NCBI RefSeq assembly: GCF_025460805.1 | Contig: NZ_JAMXFJ010000005.1 | Coordinates: 43,551-107,550, forward strand | Source of the DNA: Microvirga sesbaniae | GTDB lineage: Bacteria; Pseudomonadota; Alphaproteobacteria; Rhizobiales; Beijerinckiaceae | Reading direction: 5' to 3' | Length of the DNA: 64,000 nt | Shown: positions 53,096 through 61,854 of the stretch, one piece after another | Position numbering within the stretch: the stretch's first letter is position 1 | Layout: each line of letters begins with the position of its first letter | Made by a program: the position numbers and the translations under genes | The notes under the pieces: model-generated | Seen by the model: only the letters and a program-made list of their open reading frames with translations | Told to the model about the DNA's origin: nothing | Databases searched by the model: none

Positions 53096-54814
53096 ATGTC
53101 CAAGGAACTCTCGCGTAACGAGCGCATCAAAGAGGCAAGCGGCTTTCTGCGCGGCACGCTCGCGGAAGGCCTCACCGACATCGTGACCGGAGCGATCACC
53201 GAGGACGACCAGCAGCTGGTCAAGTTCCACGGCATGTATCTGCAGGACGACCGGGATCTGCGGGCCGAGCGGACGAAGAAGAAGCTCGAGAAGGCCTATT
53301 CCTTCATGATCCGCCTGCGGATTCCGGGCGGCGTCTGCACGCCGGCCCAATGGCTGCAGCTCGACCGGATCGCCCAGGACTACGCCAACGGCACGCTCCG
53401 CCTGACGACCCGGCAGACGTTCCAGTTCCATGGCGTGATCAAGTCGAACCTGAAGGCGACGATGAAGGCCATCGACGCGGCCCTCCTCGATACCCTTGCC
53501 GCCTGCGGCGACGTCAACCGCAACGTGCTGGCCTCCACCAACCCGCATCAATCCCGCGCCCACGCGGCGGCTCTCGATCTGGCCCGGTCGATATCCGGGC
53601 ATCTCCTGCCGCAGACGCCGGCCTATCGGGAGATCTGGCTCGACGGAGAGAAGGTCGCCGGAGGCGAAGAGGTCGTCGAGCCCGTCTACGGCCGGACCTA
53701 CCTGCCGCGGAAGTTCAAGACGGTGGTGGCCGTTCCGCCGTCGAACGAGGTCGACATCTTCGCGCAGGATCTCGGCTTCATCGCGATCCTCGACAAGAAG
53801 GGCGCGATCAAAGGATGGAACGTGACGGTCGGCGGCGGCATGGGCATGACCCATGGCGAGGAGGATACCTATCCCCGCACGGCCGACGTGCTGGGCTTCT
53901 GCCGGACCGAGGACGCCCTTGCCGTCGCAGAGGCGGTCGTGACCGTGCAGCGTGACTGGGGCGACCGCACCCTGCGCAAGCATGCGCGCCTCAAATACAC
54001 CATCGAGGATCGCGGACTCGCGGCGTTCCGCGCCGAGGTCGAGCGGCGCATCGGCAAAGCTCTCGGCAAGCCGCAGCCCTTCCGGTTCGACAGCAACGGC
54101 GACCGCTACGGCTGGGTCGAGGGCGAAGACGGGCGCTCCCACCTGACGCTCTTCGTCGAGAACGGTCGCCTGCGCGATATCCCGGGCGGCCCTTCCCTCC
54201 TGACGGGCTTCCGCCGGATCGCCGAGATCCACGACGGCGAGTTCCGCCTCACGGCGAACCAGAACGTCATCGTGGCCGACGTGTCGCCTGAGAAGCGCTC
54301 GGAGATCGAAGCCCTCGTTGCGGAATACGGCCTGACGAGCCACGCCACGGCCCTGCGCCGCAACGCGATGGCCTGCGTGGCCCTGCCCACCTGCGGCCTG
54401 GCGCTGGCCGAGAGCGAGCGCTATTTGCCGTCGCTCGTGACGGCCCTCGAGGAGCGGCTCAGCCTTCGCGGCCTCGCCGAGGACGAGATCACGATCCGCA
54501 TGACCGGCTGCCCCAACGGCTGCGCACGCCCGTACATCGCGGAGATCGGCCTCGTGGGCAAAGGTCCCGGGCGGTACAATCTCTATCTCGGCGGCGCCTT
54601 CGATGGGTCCCGCCTCTCGAAGCTCTACGGGGTCGACCTGCAGCACGACGAGATCGTCGCCGCTCTCGATCCGCTCTTCGCGGCCTATGCCCACGGCCGG
54701 AAGCCCGCCGAGCGATTCGGGGATTTCGTCATCCGGGCGGGGATCGTGGCCGCGACGGAGAACGGACGCGACTTCCACGCCAACACGGGCCCCCTGGCCG
54801 AGGCGGCGGAATGA
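53096..54814 (+). CDS. cysI: Sulfite reductase hemoprotein CysI
   Basis: 572 aa. It reduces sulfite to sulfide in six electrons using siroheme and a [4Fe-4S] cluster. The cluster/siroheme ligands are in ACVALPTCGLALAESER (two Cys) and MTGCPNGCARPYIAEIG (two Cys), the standard sulfite reductase signature. N-terminal LVKFHGMYLQDDRD and TTRQTFQFHG are also conserved. Its last four bases overlap cysG (ATGA). Confidence 0.96.
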   Translation: MSKELSRNERIKEASGFLRGTLAEGLTDIVTGAITEDDQQLVKFHGMYLQDDRDLRAERTKKKLEKAYSFMIRLRIPGGVCTPAQWLQLDRIAQDYANGTLRLTTRQTFQFHGVIKSNLKATMKAIDAALLDTLAACGDVNRNVLASTNPHQSRAHAAALDLARSISGHLLPQTPAYREIWLDGEKVAGGEEVVEPVYGRTYLPRKFKTVVAVPPSNEVDIFAQDLGFIAILDKKGAIKGWNVTVGGGMGMTHGEEDTYPRTADVLGFCRTEDALAVAEAVVTVQRDWGDRTLRKHARLKYTIEDRGLAAFRAEVERRIGKALGKPQPFRFDSNGDRYGWVEGEDGRSHLTLFVENGRLRDIPGGPSLLTGFRRIAEIHDGEFRLTANQNVIVADVSPEKRSEIEALVAEYGLTSHATALRRNAMACVALPTCGLALAESERYLPSLVTALEERLSLRGLAEDEITIRMTGCPNGCARPYIAEIGLVGKGPGRYNLYLGGAFDGSRLSKLYGVDLQHDEIVAALDPLFAAYAHGRKPAERFGDFVIRAGIVAATENGRDFHANTGPLAEAAE

Positions 54815-56319
54815 GCGAGCCTCTCCGGCCCGAGGACCGGCGTCCCGCGCGCCTCAACGCCCTGCCGAAGCTACCGGTCTTCGTCGATCTCGCCGGGCGT
54901 TCGATTCTGGTGGCCGGAGGATCCGATGGGATCGCCTGGAAGGTCGAACTCCTCGCGGCGGCGGGCGGCACCGTCAGGATCGTTGCGGAGAACCCGTCGC
55001 CGGAGCTTCGCGCCGCCGTTCGAAACGACCCGGCGCATCTCACCCTTGTCCGAAGGCCCTGGCGTGAGGCGGACCTGGTCGCGGTCTCTGTCGCCATCGC
55101 GGACATCGAGGATCGGTACGAGGCGGAAGCCTTCGCCCAAGCGGCACGCCGGCACGGCGCCCTCGTCAACATCGTCGATCAGCCGACCTTCTGCGACTTT
55201 CAGTTCGGCACCATCGTCAATCGCGCTCCCGTCGTCGTGTCGATCTCGACCGATGGCGCGGCTCCCATCCTGGGCCAGGCCATCCGCCGGCGCATCGAGG
55301 CGGTCCTGCCCTCTTCGCTCGGCGCTTGGGCGCAAGCCGCGAAGGACTTCCGTGACCGCCTGCGGGAGATCGTGCCGTCGAAGCCGGGTCGACGCCGGTT
55401 CTGGGAACGGTTCGTCGATACCGCGTTCGTCAACGGATCCCAAGTTCGTGACGGCACGCTGGATCGCCTCGCCCGCGAAATCGGCGACGGCGCCCCGGAA
55501 TCGCCCGGACGAGGTGAGGTCGTCATCGTCGGCGCGGGTCCGGGCGATCCCGAGCTTCTGACCCTGAAGGCCATGCGCGAGCTGCAGGCGGCCGATGTGA
55601 TCGTCTACGACCGCCTCGTCACGCCGGCCGTCCTCGAACTGGCGCGCCGGGAAGCCCGCCGCGTCCATGTGGGCAAGGAGGGCCATGGCGCATCGTGCCG
55701 TCAGGACGACATCAACGCCCTCATCGTCGATCTGGCGCTTGCAGGCGAGCGCGTCGTTCGTCTCAAAGGCGGGGATCCCGCCATCTTCGGACGAACCGGT
55801 GAAGAGGTGGCCGCATGCCGGGAAGCCGGCGTTCCGGTCCGGATCGTTCCGGGCGTCACGACGGCAAGCGCCGCGGCGGCCTCGCTCAACGCGTCCCTGA
55901 CCCATCGCGACCATGCTCAAAGGGTTCAGTTCATCACCGCCCATGACCGGCATGGGGATCTTCCGGAGAATCTGAATCTTGCGGCCCTGGCGGACCCGCA
56001 GGCGACGACGATCGTCTATATGGGCCGACGCACGGCATCCAGGCTGGCGACCCGGATGGTCGAGAGCGGCCTGCCGAGCGACACACCGGTCGTGGCCATC
56101 AGCAACGTGTCGCGCGACGATCAGGACAGCGTGCATTCGACGATCGGGAATGTGGCGCGCGGCATCGACCTTCCCCAGGACGGGCCGCTGATCATCGCCA
56201 TCGGGGCATCCGTTGCCGCGCCGCGGGATATCCAGGATCAACCGTTCAACGCTTTCGACGCGCAGAAGCAGCTCCCTCCCGACAACGACCAGCTTGTTCG
56301 CGCATTGCTGGATCACTGA
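54811..56319 (+). CDS. cysG: Siroheme synthase CysG, multifunctional
   Basis: 502 aa. The N-terminal domain (about residues 20-215) is a precorrin-2 dehydrogenase/sirohydrochlorin ferrochelatase with LPVFVDLAGRSILVAGGSDG and VNIVDQPTFCDFQFG. The C-terminal domain (about 230-480) is uroporphyrinogen-III methyltransferase with VVIVGAGPGDPELLTLKAMRELQAADVIVYDRLV and RLKGGDPAIFGRTGEEVAAC. It makes siroheme for CysI, which matches its translational coupling to that gene. Confidence 0.96.
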   Translation: MSEPLRPEDRRPARLNALPKLPVFVDLAGRSILVAGGSDGIAWKVELLAAAGGTVRIVAENPSPELRAAVRNDPAHLTLVRRPWREADLVAVSVAIADIEDRYEAEAFAQAARRHGALVNIVDQPTFCDFQFGTIVNRAPVVVSISTDGAAPILGQAIRRRIEAVLPSSLGAWAQAAKDFRDRLREIVPSKPGRRRFWERFVDTAFVNGSQVRDGTLDRLAREIGDGAPESPGRGEVVIVGAGPGDPELLTLKAMRELQAADVIVYDRLVTPAVLELARREARRVHVGKEGHGASCRQDDINALIVDLALAGERVVRLKGGDPAIFGRTGEEVAACREAGVPVRIVPGVTTASAAAASLNASLTHRDHAQRVQFITAHDRHGDLPENLNLAALADPQATTIVYMGRRTASRLATRMVESGLPSDTPVVAISNVSRDDQDSVHSTIGNVARGIDLPQDGPLIIAIGASVAAPRDIQDQPFNAFDAQKQLPPDNDQLVRALLDH

Positions 56320-56337
56320 AAGCGGCTGACGCCTCCG

Positions 56338-56478
56338 TCACAACGGCCTTGCCGCTGCGGGCGCGGCAATCTGATCGAAATAGGCAACCCTGCCGGCGAC
56401 GGCCGCTCCGACCGCGAGCCAGAACACAAGGATCCCGAAAATCATTTTGCGCGATGAGCGTGAATGTCCGTGAGACAT
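56338..56478 (-). CDS. Small His-containing single-helix membrane protein
   Basis: 46 aa: MSHGHSRSSRKMIFGILVFW, continuing LAVGAAVAGRVAYFDQIAAP and a short tail. One transmembrane helix (about residues 12-30) follows a His/Ser/Arg-rich N-terminus. An in-frame ATG at 56502 would add eight residues (TAGTHDS) and follows AAGGGAG with no spacer. Not recognised; small CbtB-like or cofactor-related proteins are possible. It converges with cysG. Confidence 0.5.
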   Translation of the reverse strand: MSHGHSRSSRKMIFGILVFWLAVGAAVAGRVAYFDQIAAPAAARPL

Positions 56479-56632
56479 GCTGTCGTGTGTGCCTGCTGTC
56501 ATCTCCCTTCAATTTACAGGTCACACAGGCAAACGGACAGCATCTTCGACGTGACGATCGAAATTCAGAAGATCGTTCTCGTCATGGCCCGCCGTGGGTC
56601 GAAATCATTCCATGGACGCCATTCGGAGAAGC

Positions 56633-56672
56633 AAAAAAATTCCAAGGCTCGCTCTCGGCGAGGGAGCCTTGG
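56633..56672 (-). terminator. Terminator of threonine synthase gene
   Basis: Minus-strand stem CCAAGGCTC / GAGCCTTGG (56672-56664 and 56650-56642) followed on that strand by AATTTTTTT. Confidence 0.82.
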
Positions 56673-56707
56673 TGAAGATCACGCTGCCGTCTCGCGACAG
56701 TGGACAC

Positions 56708-57946
56708 TCACGCGAGCTTGGTGAAATCGATCGGCTTGGTGCGATCGAGCGACGCGCGCATCGGCGGGAGCGGATATTTCAGACCGGTCGCGCAATTGAA
56801 CAGCACGACGCGCTCATCCACGCGCAGCCGACCGTCGGCGAGCGCCTGTCGATAGGCCGCGACGGTTGCACCGCCTTCCGGGCTCAGCAGAAGGCCGTCG
56901 TCACGCGCCACCGATGCGACCGCGTCCGTGATGGCCTCGTCCGAGACGGCCATGGCGAAACCGCCGCTGTCCCGCACCGCGCGAAGAATGAGGAAATCGC
57001 CCACGGCTTGCGGCACGCGAATGCCCCATGCGAGCGTATGGGCATTCTCCCAGCGGGTGGCCGTCTCCGTGCCTTCTTCGAAGGCCCGCACCATCGGGGC
57101 GCATCCTTCCGCCTGGACGGCGACCATGCGCGGACGCTTGCTGCCGATGAAGCCGATGGCCTCCAGCTCGTCGAAGGCCTTCCACATGCCGATGAGTCCG
57201 GTGCCGCCCCCCGTCGGATAGAAGATCACGTCGGGAAGCTCCCAGCCGAGCTGTTCCGCAAGCTCCAGCCCCATCGTCTTCTTGCCCTCGATCCGGTAGG
57301 GCTCCTTGAGGGTGGAGACGTCGAACCATCCCGTCGCCTCGCGGCCCTGCGCAACGAGCTTCCCGCAATCGTCGATCAGGCCGTTGACGCGATAGACGGA
57401 GGCTCCCTGAAGGGCGATCTCGGACAGGTTGATCTCCGGCGTGTCCTCCGGGCAGAAGACGGTGGCGCGCATGCCCGCGCGGCTCGCATAGGCGGCAAGA
57501 GCCGCTCCGGCATTGCCGTTGCTCGGCATGGCCAGATGCCCGATGCCGAAAGCCTTGGCCATGGACACGGCCATCACGAGGCCACGGGCCTTGAACGATC
57601 CCGTGGGAAGACGGCCCTCGTCCTTCACGAGCACCTCCCCGCCGCCGGTCTTGGACCGGGCGAGCGGAACGAGCGGGGTGGCGGTTTCTCCGAGGCTCAC
57701 GATGTCCGCGGTGCGGCGCACCGGCAGGAGCTCGCGCCAGCGCCACAGATCGTTCGGACGCCGGGACAGCTCGTCCTTGCTGAGAGCGGCGCGAACACCC
57801 TCGAGATCGTAGCGCACCAACAGGGGCTTGCCGGCGCGGGAGAGATTGTGGGGCCTGTCCGCCTCGTAGACTTCGCCGGTCCAGGAACACTCGAGATGGG
57901 TGACGAAGGTCGGCCGATCGGAGATGAGATTTGCGTTGGCATTCAT
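56708..57946 (-). CDS. thrC: Threonine synthase
   Basis: 412 aa. A PLP enzyme that converts O-phosphohomoserine to threonine. PLP-binding Lys119 lies in EGRLPTGSFKARGLVMAV; phosphate-binding loop PSNGNAGAALAAYASRAG; late block GGGTGLIGMWKAFDEL. The N-terminal LECSWTGEVYEADRPHNLSRAGKPLLVRYDL is the archaeal/plant-like class of threonine synthase. The ATG at 57946 gives the family N-terminus. A threonine dehydratase-like use is less likely given the N-terminal Cys-containing segment. Confidence 0.9.
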   Translation of the reverse strand: MNANANLISDRPTFVTHLECSWTGEVYEADRPHNLSRAGKPLLVRYDLEGVRAALSKDELSRRPNDLWRWRELLPVRRTADIVSLGETATPLVPLARSKTGGGEVLVKDEGRLPTGSFKARGLVMAVSMAKAFGIGHLAMPSNGNAGAALAAYASRAGMRATVFCPEDTPEINLSEIALQGASVYRVNGLIDDCGKLVAQGREATGWFDVSTLKEPYRIEGKKTMGLELAEQLGWELPDVIFYPTGGGTGLIGMWKAFDELEAIGFIGSKRPRMVAVQAEGCAPMVRAFEEGTETATRWENAHTLAWGIRVPQAVGDFLILRAVRDSGGFAMAVSDEAITDAVASVARDDGLLLSPEGGATVAAYRQALADGRLRVDERVVLFNCATGLKYPLPPMRASLDRTKPIDFTKLA

Positions 57947-58132
57947 GGGATCGCCTTTTGACACCGTGATGGGAGCCATCGTGATGAGCCGCAGCGTCGC
58001 CAGCGGCACGGGAAGCGAATGAATACCGGATTCGCCGCGTCTGGGACATCACTGATCGTCGTGCAGGATCCCCGTCGGCACGCTCTTCTTCGGGCCTGCC
58101 CTAAGACGCTCGCTCTAATGTGCGACCGAGGC

Positions 58133-58168
58133 AGAGCATCGTCGTGCTGCACCGCGCGACGATGCTCT
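58133..58168. repeat. Perfect 12-bp inverted repeat between EamA and thrC genes
   Basis: AGAGCATCGTCG (58133-58144) / CGACGATGCTCT (58157-58168) with a 12-base loop. It resembles the ends of repeat family 1 (AGAGCATCG) but lacks the GGACG part. It lies downstream of the EamA gene in a 274-base gap (57947-58220) with no other gene. Confidence 0.55.
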
Positions 58169-58220
58169 TCCGGCTGTCCTGTCGATCGACCGAGCGCAAC
58201 GGTCTGCTTTCCGGTCTCCC

Positions 58221-59114
58221 CTACCGCCGCCAGTTGACCACGGCCACGCCCGCGAGCGCCATCAGGCCGCCGACGGCGCCGTGCATCGTCGGCACCTCCC
58301 CGAGCCAGGCGAAGCCCAGGAGAGTCGCGACCGGCGGAACGCAGTACATGAAGTTCGACGCGCGGCTCGCCGGCAGGCGCGACAGGGCGATGGCCCAGGT
58401 GCCGTAGGCGATCAGGCTCGGGACGAGGCCGAGATAGATCGCGGCCAGGGCCCCCGATGAAGGGGCGGCGGCGAACTGGCCGACACCGCTCGGGAGCCAC
58501 GGAGCGAGGACCAGCGCGCCGAGCACCATGTTCCAGGCCGAGACCGTCAGCGGCTTGTGCCGGGCGAAGAGCGGCTTCTGGACCACGGTGGTCACCGAGT
58601 TGCAGAGCGCCGCTCCGAGGATGAGCAGGGCCCCGGTGTCGAGGCGCATCCCGTCGCCCTCGCCGAGCGCGATGAGCCCGATGCCGGCGAAGGACAGGGC
58701 CGTTCCTGTCCAGGCCCGGGCGCTGAACCGCTCGCCCAGCACGAGCATCGCGAGCCCGGCCGTCATGATCGGGTTCGTGTTGATGATGAAGCTCGCCGCC
58801 CCGGCCGAGACGGTCATCTCGCCCATGTTGAGAAGCGCCGTGTAAAGCGCCACGAACAGAAGGCCGCCCGCCGCCAGGCGGAGGAAATCGGCCGGTGTCG
58901 GCCAGCCCGGACGGGTGACGATGAGGAAGAGAGCGGCCGGCACGGCCGCGATCGCAAACCGCAGGGCGCCGAGCTCCATCGGGCCGAAGGCCTGCAGGCC
59001 GGCCCGGATGGCCGGGAAGGCCGACGCCCAGGCGAGGATCGTGACGATCACCGCAACGGCCGTCACATGGTCGAACGATAGGGGTTTGGAAGGATGGGCG
59101 GCACCGATGCTCAT
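58221..59114 (-). CDS. EamA/DMT family transporter
   Basis: 297 aa, ten hydrophobic segments in two EamA repeats. The first helix region is VTAVAVIVTILAWASAFPAIRAGL; the AASFIINTNPIMTAGLAMLVLGERFSARAW block ends the first repeat, and ASNFMYCVPPVATLLGFAWLGEVPT is the matching second-repeat block. An exporter of amino acids or metabolites by family; substrate unknown. It is divergent from a LysR regulator gene with an 87-base shared control region, the usual arrangement for a LysR-controlled exporter. Confidence 0.88.
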   Translation of the reverse strand: MSIGAAHPSKPLSFDHVTAVAVIVTILAWASAFPAIRAGLQAFGPMELGALRFAIAAVPAALFLIVTRPGWPTPADFLRLAAGGLLFVALYTALLNMGEMTVSAGAASFIINTNPIMTAGLAMLVLGERFSARAWTGTALSFAGIGLIALGEGDGMRLDTGALLILGAALCNSVTTVVQKPLFARHKPLTVSAWNMVLGALVLAPWLPSGVGQFAAAPSSGALAAIYLGLVPSLIAYGTWAIALSRLPASRASNFMYCVPPVATLLGFAWLGEVPTMHGAVGGLMALAGVAVVNWRR

Positions 59115-59165
59115 GGGACACTCGCGAAAGAAAGAGCGAGCCCGACAATTCGTCGTTCCGAGCTG

Positions 59166-59182
59166 ATTGACAATCGAACAAT
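59166..59182. promoter_or_regulatory. Candidate LysR-type binding site
   Basis: ATTG (59166-59169), nine bases, CAAT (59179-59182), a dyad containing the T-N11-A LysR motif, in the divergent EamA-lysR gap. Confidence 0.45.
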
Positions 59183-59201
59183 TCAACGGTCAGCTGTGAG
59201 C

Positions 59202-60122
59202 ATGAGTCATAGCTCTGCCCCCTTGCCACCTCTCGATGCCCTGCGGGCCTTCGAAGCCGCAGCCCGGCTCGGAAGCTTCTCGGCGGCTGCAAACGACCTG
59301 CACCTCACCCACGGCGCCATCAGCCGTCAGGTGGCCAAGCTCGAGCATTGGCTCGGGGAGCGGCTGTTCGACCGGCAGGCGCGCGGCGTCGCCTTGACGC
59401 CGCAGGGACAGCGCCTCCACCAGCGGACGAGCGAGGCCTTCGCGCTGATCGCGGACAGTTCGGACCGCTGGATCGAGAGACGGGGTGCGGCCATCGTCCG
59501 CCTGACGTCGATCCCATCGGTCAGCAGTCTCTGGCTCATGCCGCGCCTGAAGGCCTTCGAGGCCGGCGACCCGTCCCTGCGCATCGAGTTCGTGGTCGAG
59601 CATCGCAACATCGACCTCGAGGCCGAGGGGATCGATCTGGCCATCCGCTGCGGGCGCGGCACTCTGCCGGGACGGATATCCGTTCGCCTGTTCGAGGAAA
59701 AGTGCTTCCCGATCGCATCGCCGACGCTCGCGGAGACGCTCGGCGCCGGGCCGCCGGAACGGCTTCTGGACTATCCCCTGGTCCATGATTCCGATGCATC
59801 GGCATGGCGGGCATGGTTCGCCGCGCAAGGCATGGATTACCGCCCTCGCCCGCAGGACCGCCGCTTCGAGGATTACAACCTCGTCCTCGACGCCGCCGCC
59901 CATGGCCTGGGTATCGCGCTGGCCCGGCCGCCCCTGGCGGGCGATGCCTTGCGCACCGGGCGTGTCGCGGCGGTGGATCCGCGCACGGTGGTCAATCCCG
60001 TATCGTACTGGCTCGACCGGACCCCGGGCCGCCTCCGGCCGTCAGCCGCGGAACTGGCCCGGCGCATCATGACGGAGGCCGGGGTGAACGGCGCGGATGC
60101 CCGGACATTCCTGAGCGCGTGA
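59202..60122 (+). CDS. LysR family transcriptional regulator (GcvA-like)
   Basis: 306 aa. The N-terminal HTH reads LPPLDALRAFEAAARLGSFSAAANDLHLTHGAISRQVAKLE, very like GcvA/AmpR-type regulators. The effector domain spans about residues 95-300, with EFVVEHRNIDLEAEGIDLAIRCG typical of the same group. The ATG at 59202 is the natural start; the open frame before it overlaps the EamA gene. It probably controls the divergent EamA gene and itself. Confidence 0.92.
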   Translation: MSHSSAPLPPLDALRAFEAAARLGSFSAAANDLHLTHGAISRQVAKLEHWLGERLFDRQARGVALTPQGQRLHQRTSEAFALIADSSDRWIERRGAAIVRLTSIPSVSSLWLMPRLKAFEAGDPSLRIEFVVEHRNIDLEAEGIDLAIRCGRGTLPGRISVRLFEEKCFPIASPTLAETLGAGPPERLLDYPLVHDSDASAWRAWFAAQGMDYRPRPQDRRFEDYNLVLDAAAHGLGIALARPPLAGDALRTGRVAAVDPRTVVNPVSYWLDRTPGRLRPSAAELARRIMTEAGVNGADARTFLSA

Positions 60123-60253
60123 AGTCGCGACGGCGGAAAGATCTCCATGCAGTTCAGAATGTTTCTGTCTCGACGCTCTCCTGGCTCCCGACAGTTCTTG
60201 CAACACATCAGGGACGAATTTGCCCCTACGGTCTCTTTTTGAGCCCCTGACGC

Positions 60254-60547
60254 TTATGTGAGAGAGCCGGTCTCGCCGGCGCTCGGGATGGTGCGGCTTG
60301 CCTTGTCGAGCCAGAACACGGCCCGCTCGTACCGCCAGTCGAGTCGAATGGCGCGCCGAAAATCTTTGATCGCCCGGTCGTACTGGCCGAGACCAAGGAG
60401 AATGCGGCCGCGGATGACATGGAACCGTGCGGAATGAGGCCGGCTCGCGGTCATGGTTTTGGGGTGGAAAAGCCCCTGGGTCCAGTCGGGAGCGAGACTC
60501 GGAAGCAATCCTTTGGGCCGGTGGACGCTGCTTTGATGGCAGGACAT
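60254..60547 (-). CDS. Small TPR-like protein
   Basis: 97 aa. Residues 42-84 (FHVIRGRILLGLGQYDRAIKDFRRAIRLDWRYERAVFWLDKA) form one TPR-like repeat; the N-terminal 40 residues are unstructured. AGGTGAG lies five bases before the ATG. A single repeat is too short for a full TPR superhelix, so it may be a remnant of a longer gene or a small adaptor. No clear partner nearby. Flanking gaps (60123-60253, 60548-60750) show nothing else. Confidence 0.5.
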   Translation of the reverse strand: MSCHQSSVHRPKGLLPSLAPDWTQGLFHPKTMTASRPHSARFHVIRGRILLGLGQYDRAIKDFRRAIRLDWRYERAVFWLDKASRTIPSAGETGSLT

Positions 60548-60750
60548 GGTTTCTCACCTGGGATGCATGGTGCTCGTGACCGCCTCGGTTCGGGACAGCG
60601 GACCGCTTGCCCGAATGACCAGGAGAGAATGTCGCCGATCGTCCTCGGCAGAAATCGGAGGAGCGTAAAGCCTGTCGGAAAAGCGCAGGAATCGCCCCTT
60701 TGCCAAGGGAACGGTGTTTCGGATCCGCCCGGGCGGACCTGATCGACGGT

Positions 60751-61827
60751 TCAGCCTCGCGGCAGGGCGGCCCCCTCCGCGTCGAAGACGTGGAGCGCCT
60801 CAGGAGGCAGAGCGACCCCGATGCGCTCGCCGATGGCATAGCGCCGCTGGCCGGGTGCCGAGACCGTGAAGACCCCGCCCTGCTCCGTCCGGCCATGCAG
60901 GATGGTCTCCGCTCCGAGCTGCTCGACGAGGGTCAGCTCGAGCGCGATCGCCCCCTGGTCGACGTCGGTCACGCTTACCTCATGGGGGCGAATGCCGATC
61001 ACGATCCTGGAACCCGGCACCAGGTCGAGGTGCGGAAGCCTCTGCGGACGCCCATTCACCTGCACGCCCGCGCCGCCGTCCAGCGGAACGGCTTCGGCCT
61101 CGATGAAGTTCATCCGCGGAGAGCCGATGAACCCGGCGACGAACCGGTTGGCAGGGCTGTTGTAAAGCTCGAGCGGCGTCCCCACCTGCTCGATCCGCCC
61201 GTCGCGCAGGACGACGATTCGGTCGGCGAGCGTCATCGCTTCCGTTTGGTCATGGGTGACGTAGATCATCGTGGCGTTGAGCCGTTTGTGCAGGGCGGCG
61301 AGCTCGGCCCGCATCACCACGCGCAGCTCCGCGTCGAGATTCGACAGGGGCTCGTCCAGAAGGAAGATGCCGGGGCGGCGCACGATGGCGCGCCCGATGG
61401 CGACCCGCTGACGCTGTCCGCCGGAAAGCTGGCGCGGCTTGCGGTGCAGGAGCGGCTCGATCAGGAGCATCCGGGCCGCCTCCAGCACGCGCTTCTCGAT
61501 CTCGTCCCGCGGCATCCGGCTGTTCTCGAGGCCGAAGGCCAGGTTCTGCCGCACGCTCATATGCGGGTAGAGCGCGTAGGACTGGAAAACCATGGCGAGC
61601 CCCCGGTCGGCCGCCGACACGTCGTTGACGATCCGGTCGTCGAGCCTGATCTCGCCCGAACTCGCGCGCTCGAGCCCCGCGATGGTGCGCAGCAAGGTGG
61701 ACTTGCCGCAGCCGGACGGTCCGACGAAGACCACGAACTCGCCGTCCCTGACTTCGAGATCGATTCCGTGCAGGACGCGAACGGATCCGAACTCCTTGGC
61801 GACCCTGTGAAGAACGAGATGACTCAC
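60751..61827 (-). CDS. Sugar ABC transporter ATPase (UgpC/MsmX type)
   Basis: 358 aa. Walker A VGPSGCGKSTLLRTIAGLE at about residues 34-52, Q-loop MVFQSYALYPHMSVRQN, signature [17 protein letters not shown], Walker B IFLLDEPLSNLDAELR, and a C-terminal TOBE/OB region (about 235-355) as in MalK/UgpC. It energises the two permeases just upstream. The particular sugar or polyol is not predictable. Confidence 0.93.
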   Translation of the reverse strand: MSHLVLHRVAKEFGSVRVLHGIDLEVRDGEFVVFVGPSGCGKSTLLRTIAGLERASSGEIRLDDRIVNDVSAADRGLAMVFQSYALYPHMSVRQNLAFGLENSRMPRDEIEKRVLEAARMLLIEPLLHRKPRQLSGGQRQRVAIGRAIVRRPGIFLLDEPLSNLDAELRVVMRAELAALHKRLNATMIYVTHDQTEAMTLADRIVVLRDGRIEQVGTPLELYNSPANRFVAGFIGSPRMNFIEAEAVPLDGGAGVQVNGRPQRLPHLDLVPGSRIVIGIRPHEVSVTDVDQGAIALELTLVEQLGAETILHGRTEQGGVFTVSAPGQRRYAIGERIGVALPPEALHVFDAEGAALPRG

Positions 61828-61854
61828 GACATGGTCTTTCCAGTGTGACCGGCC

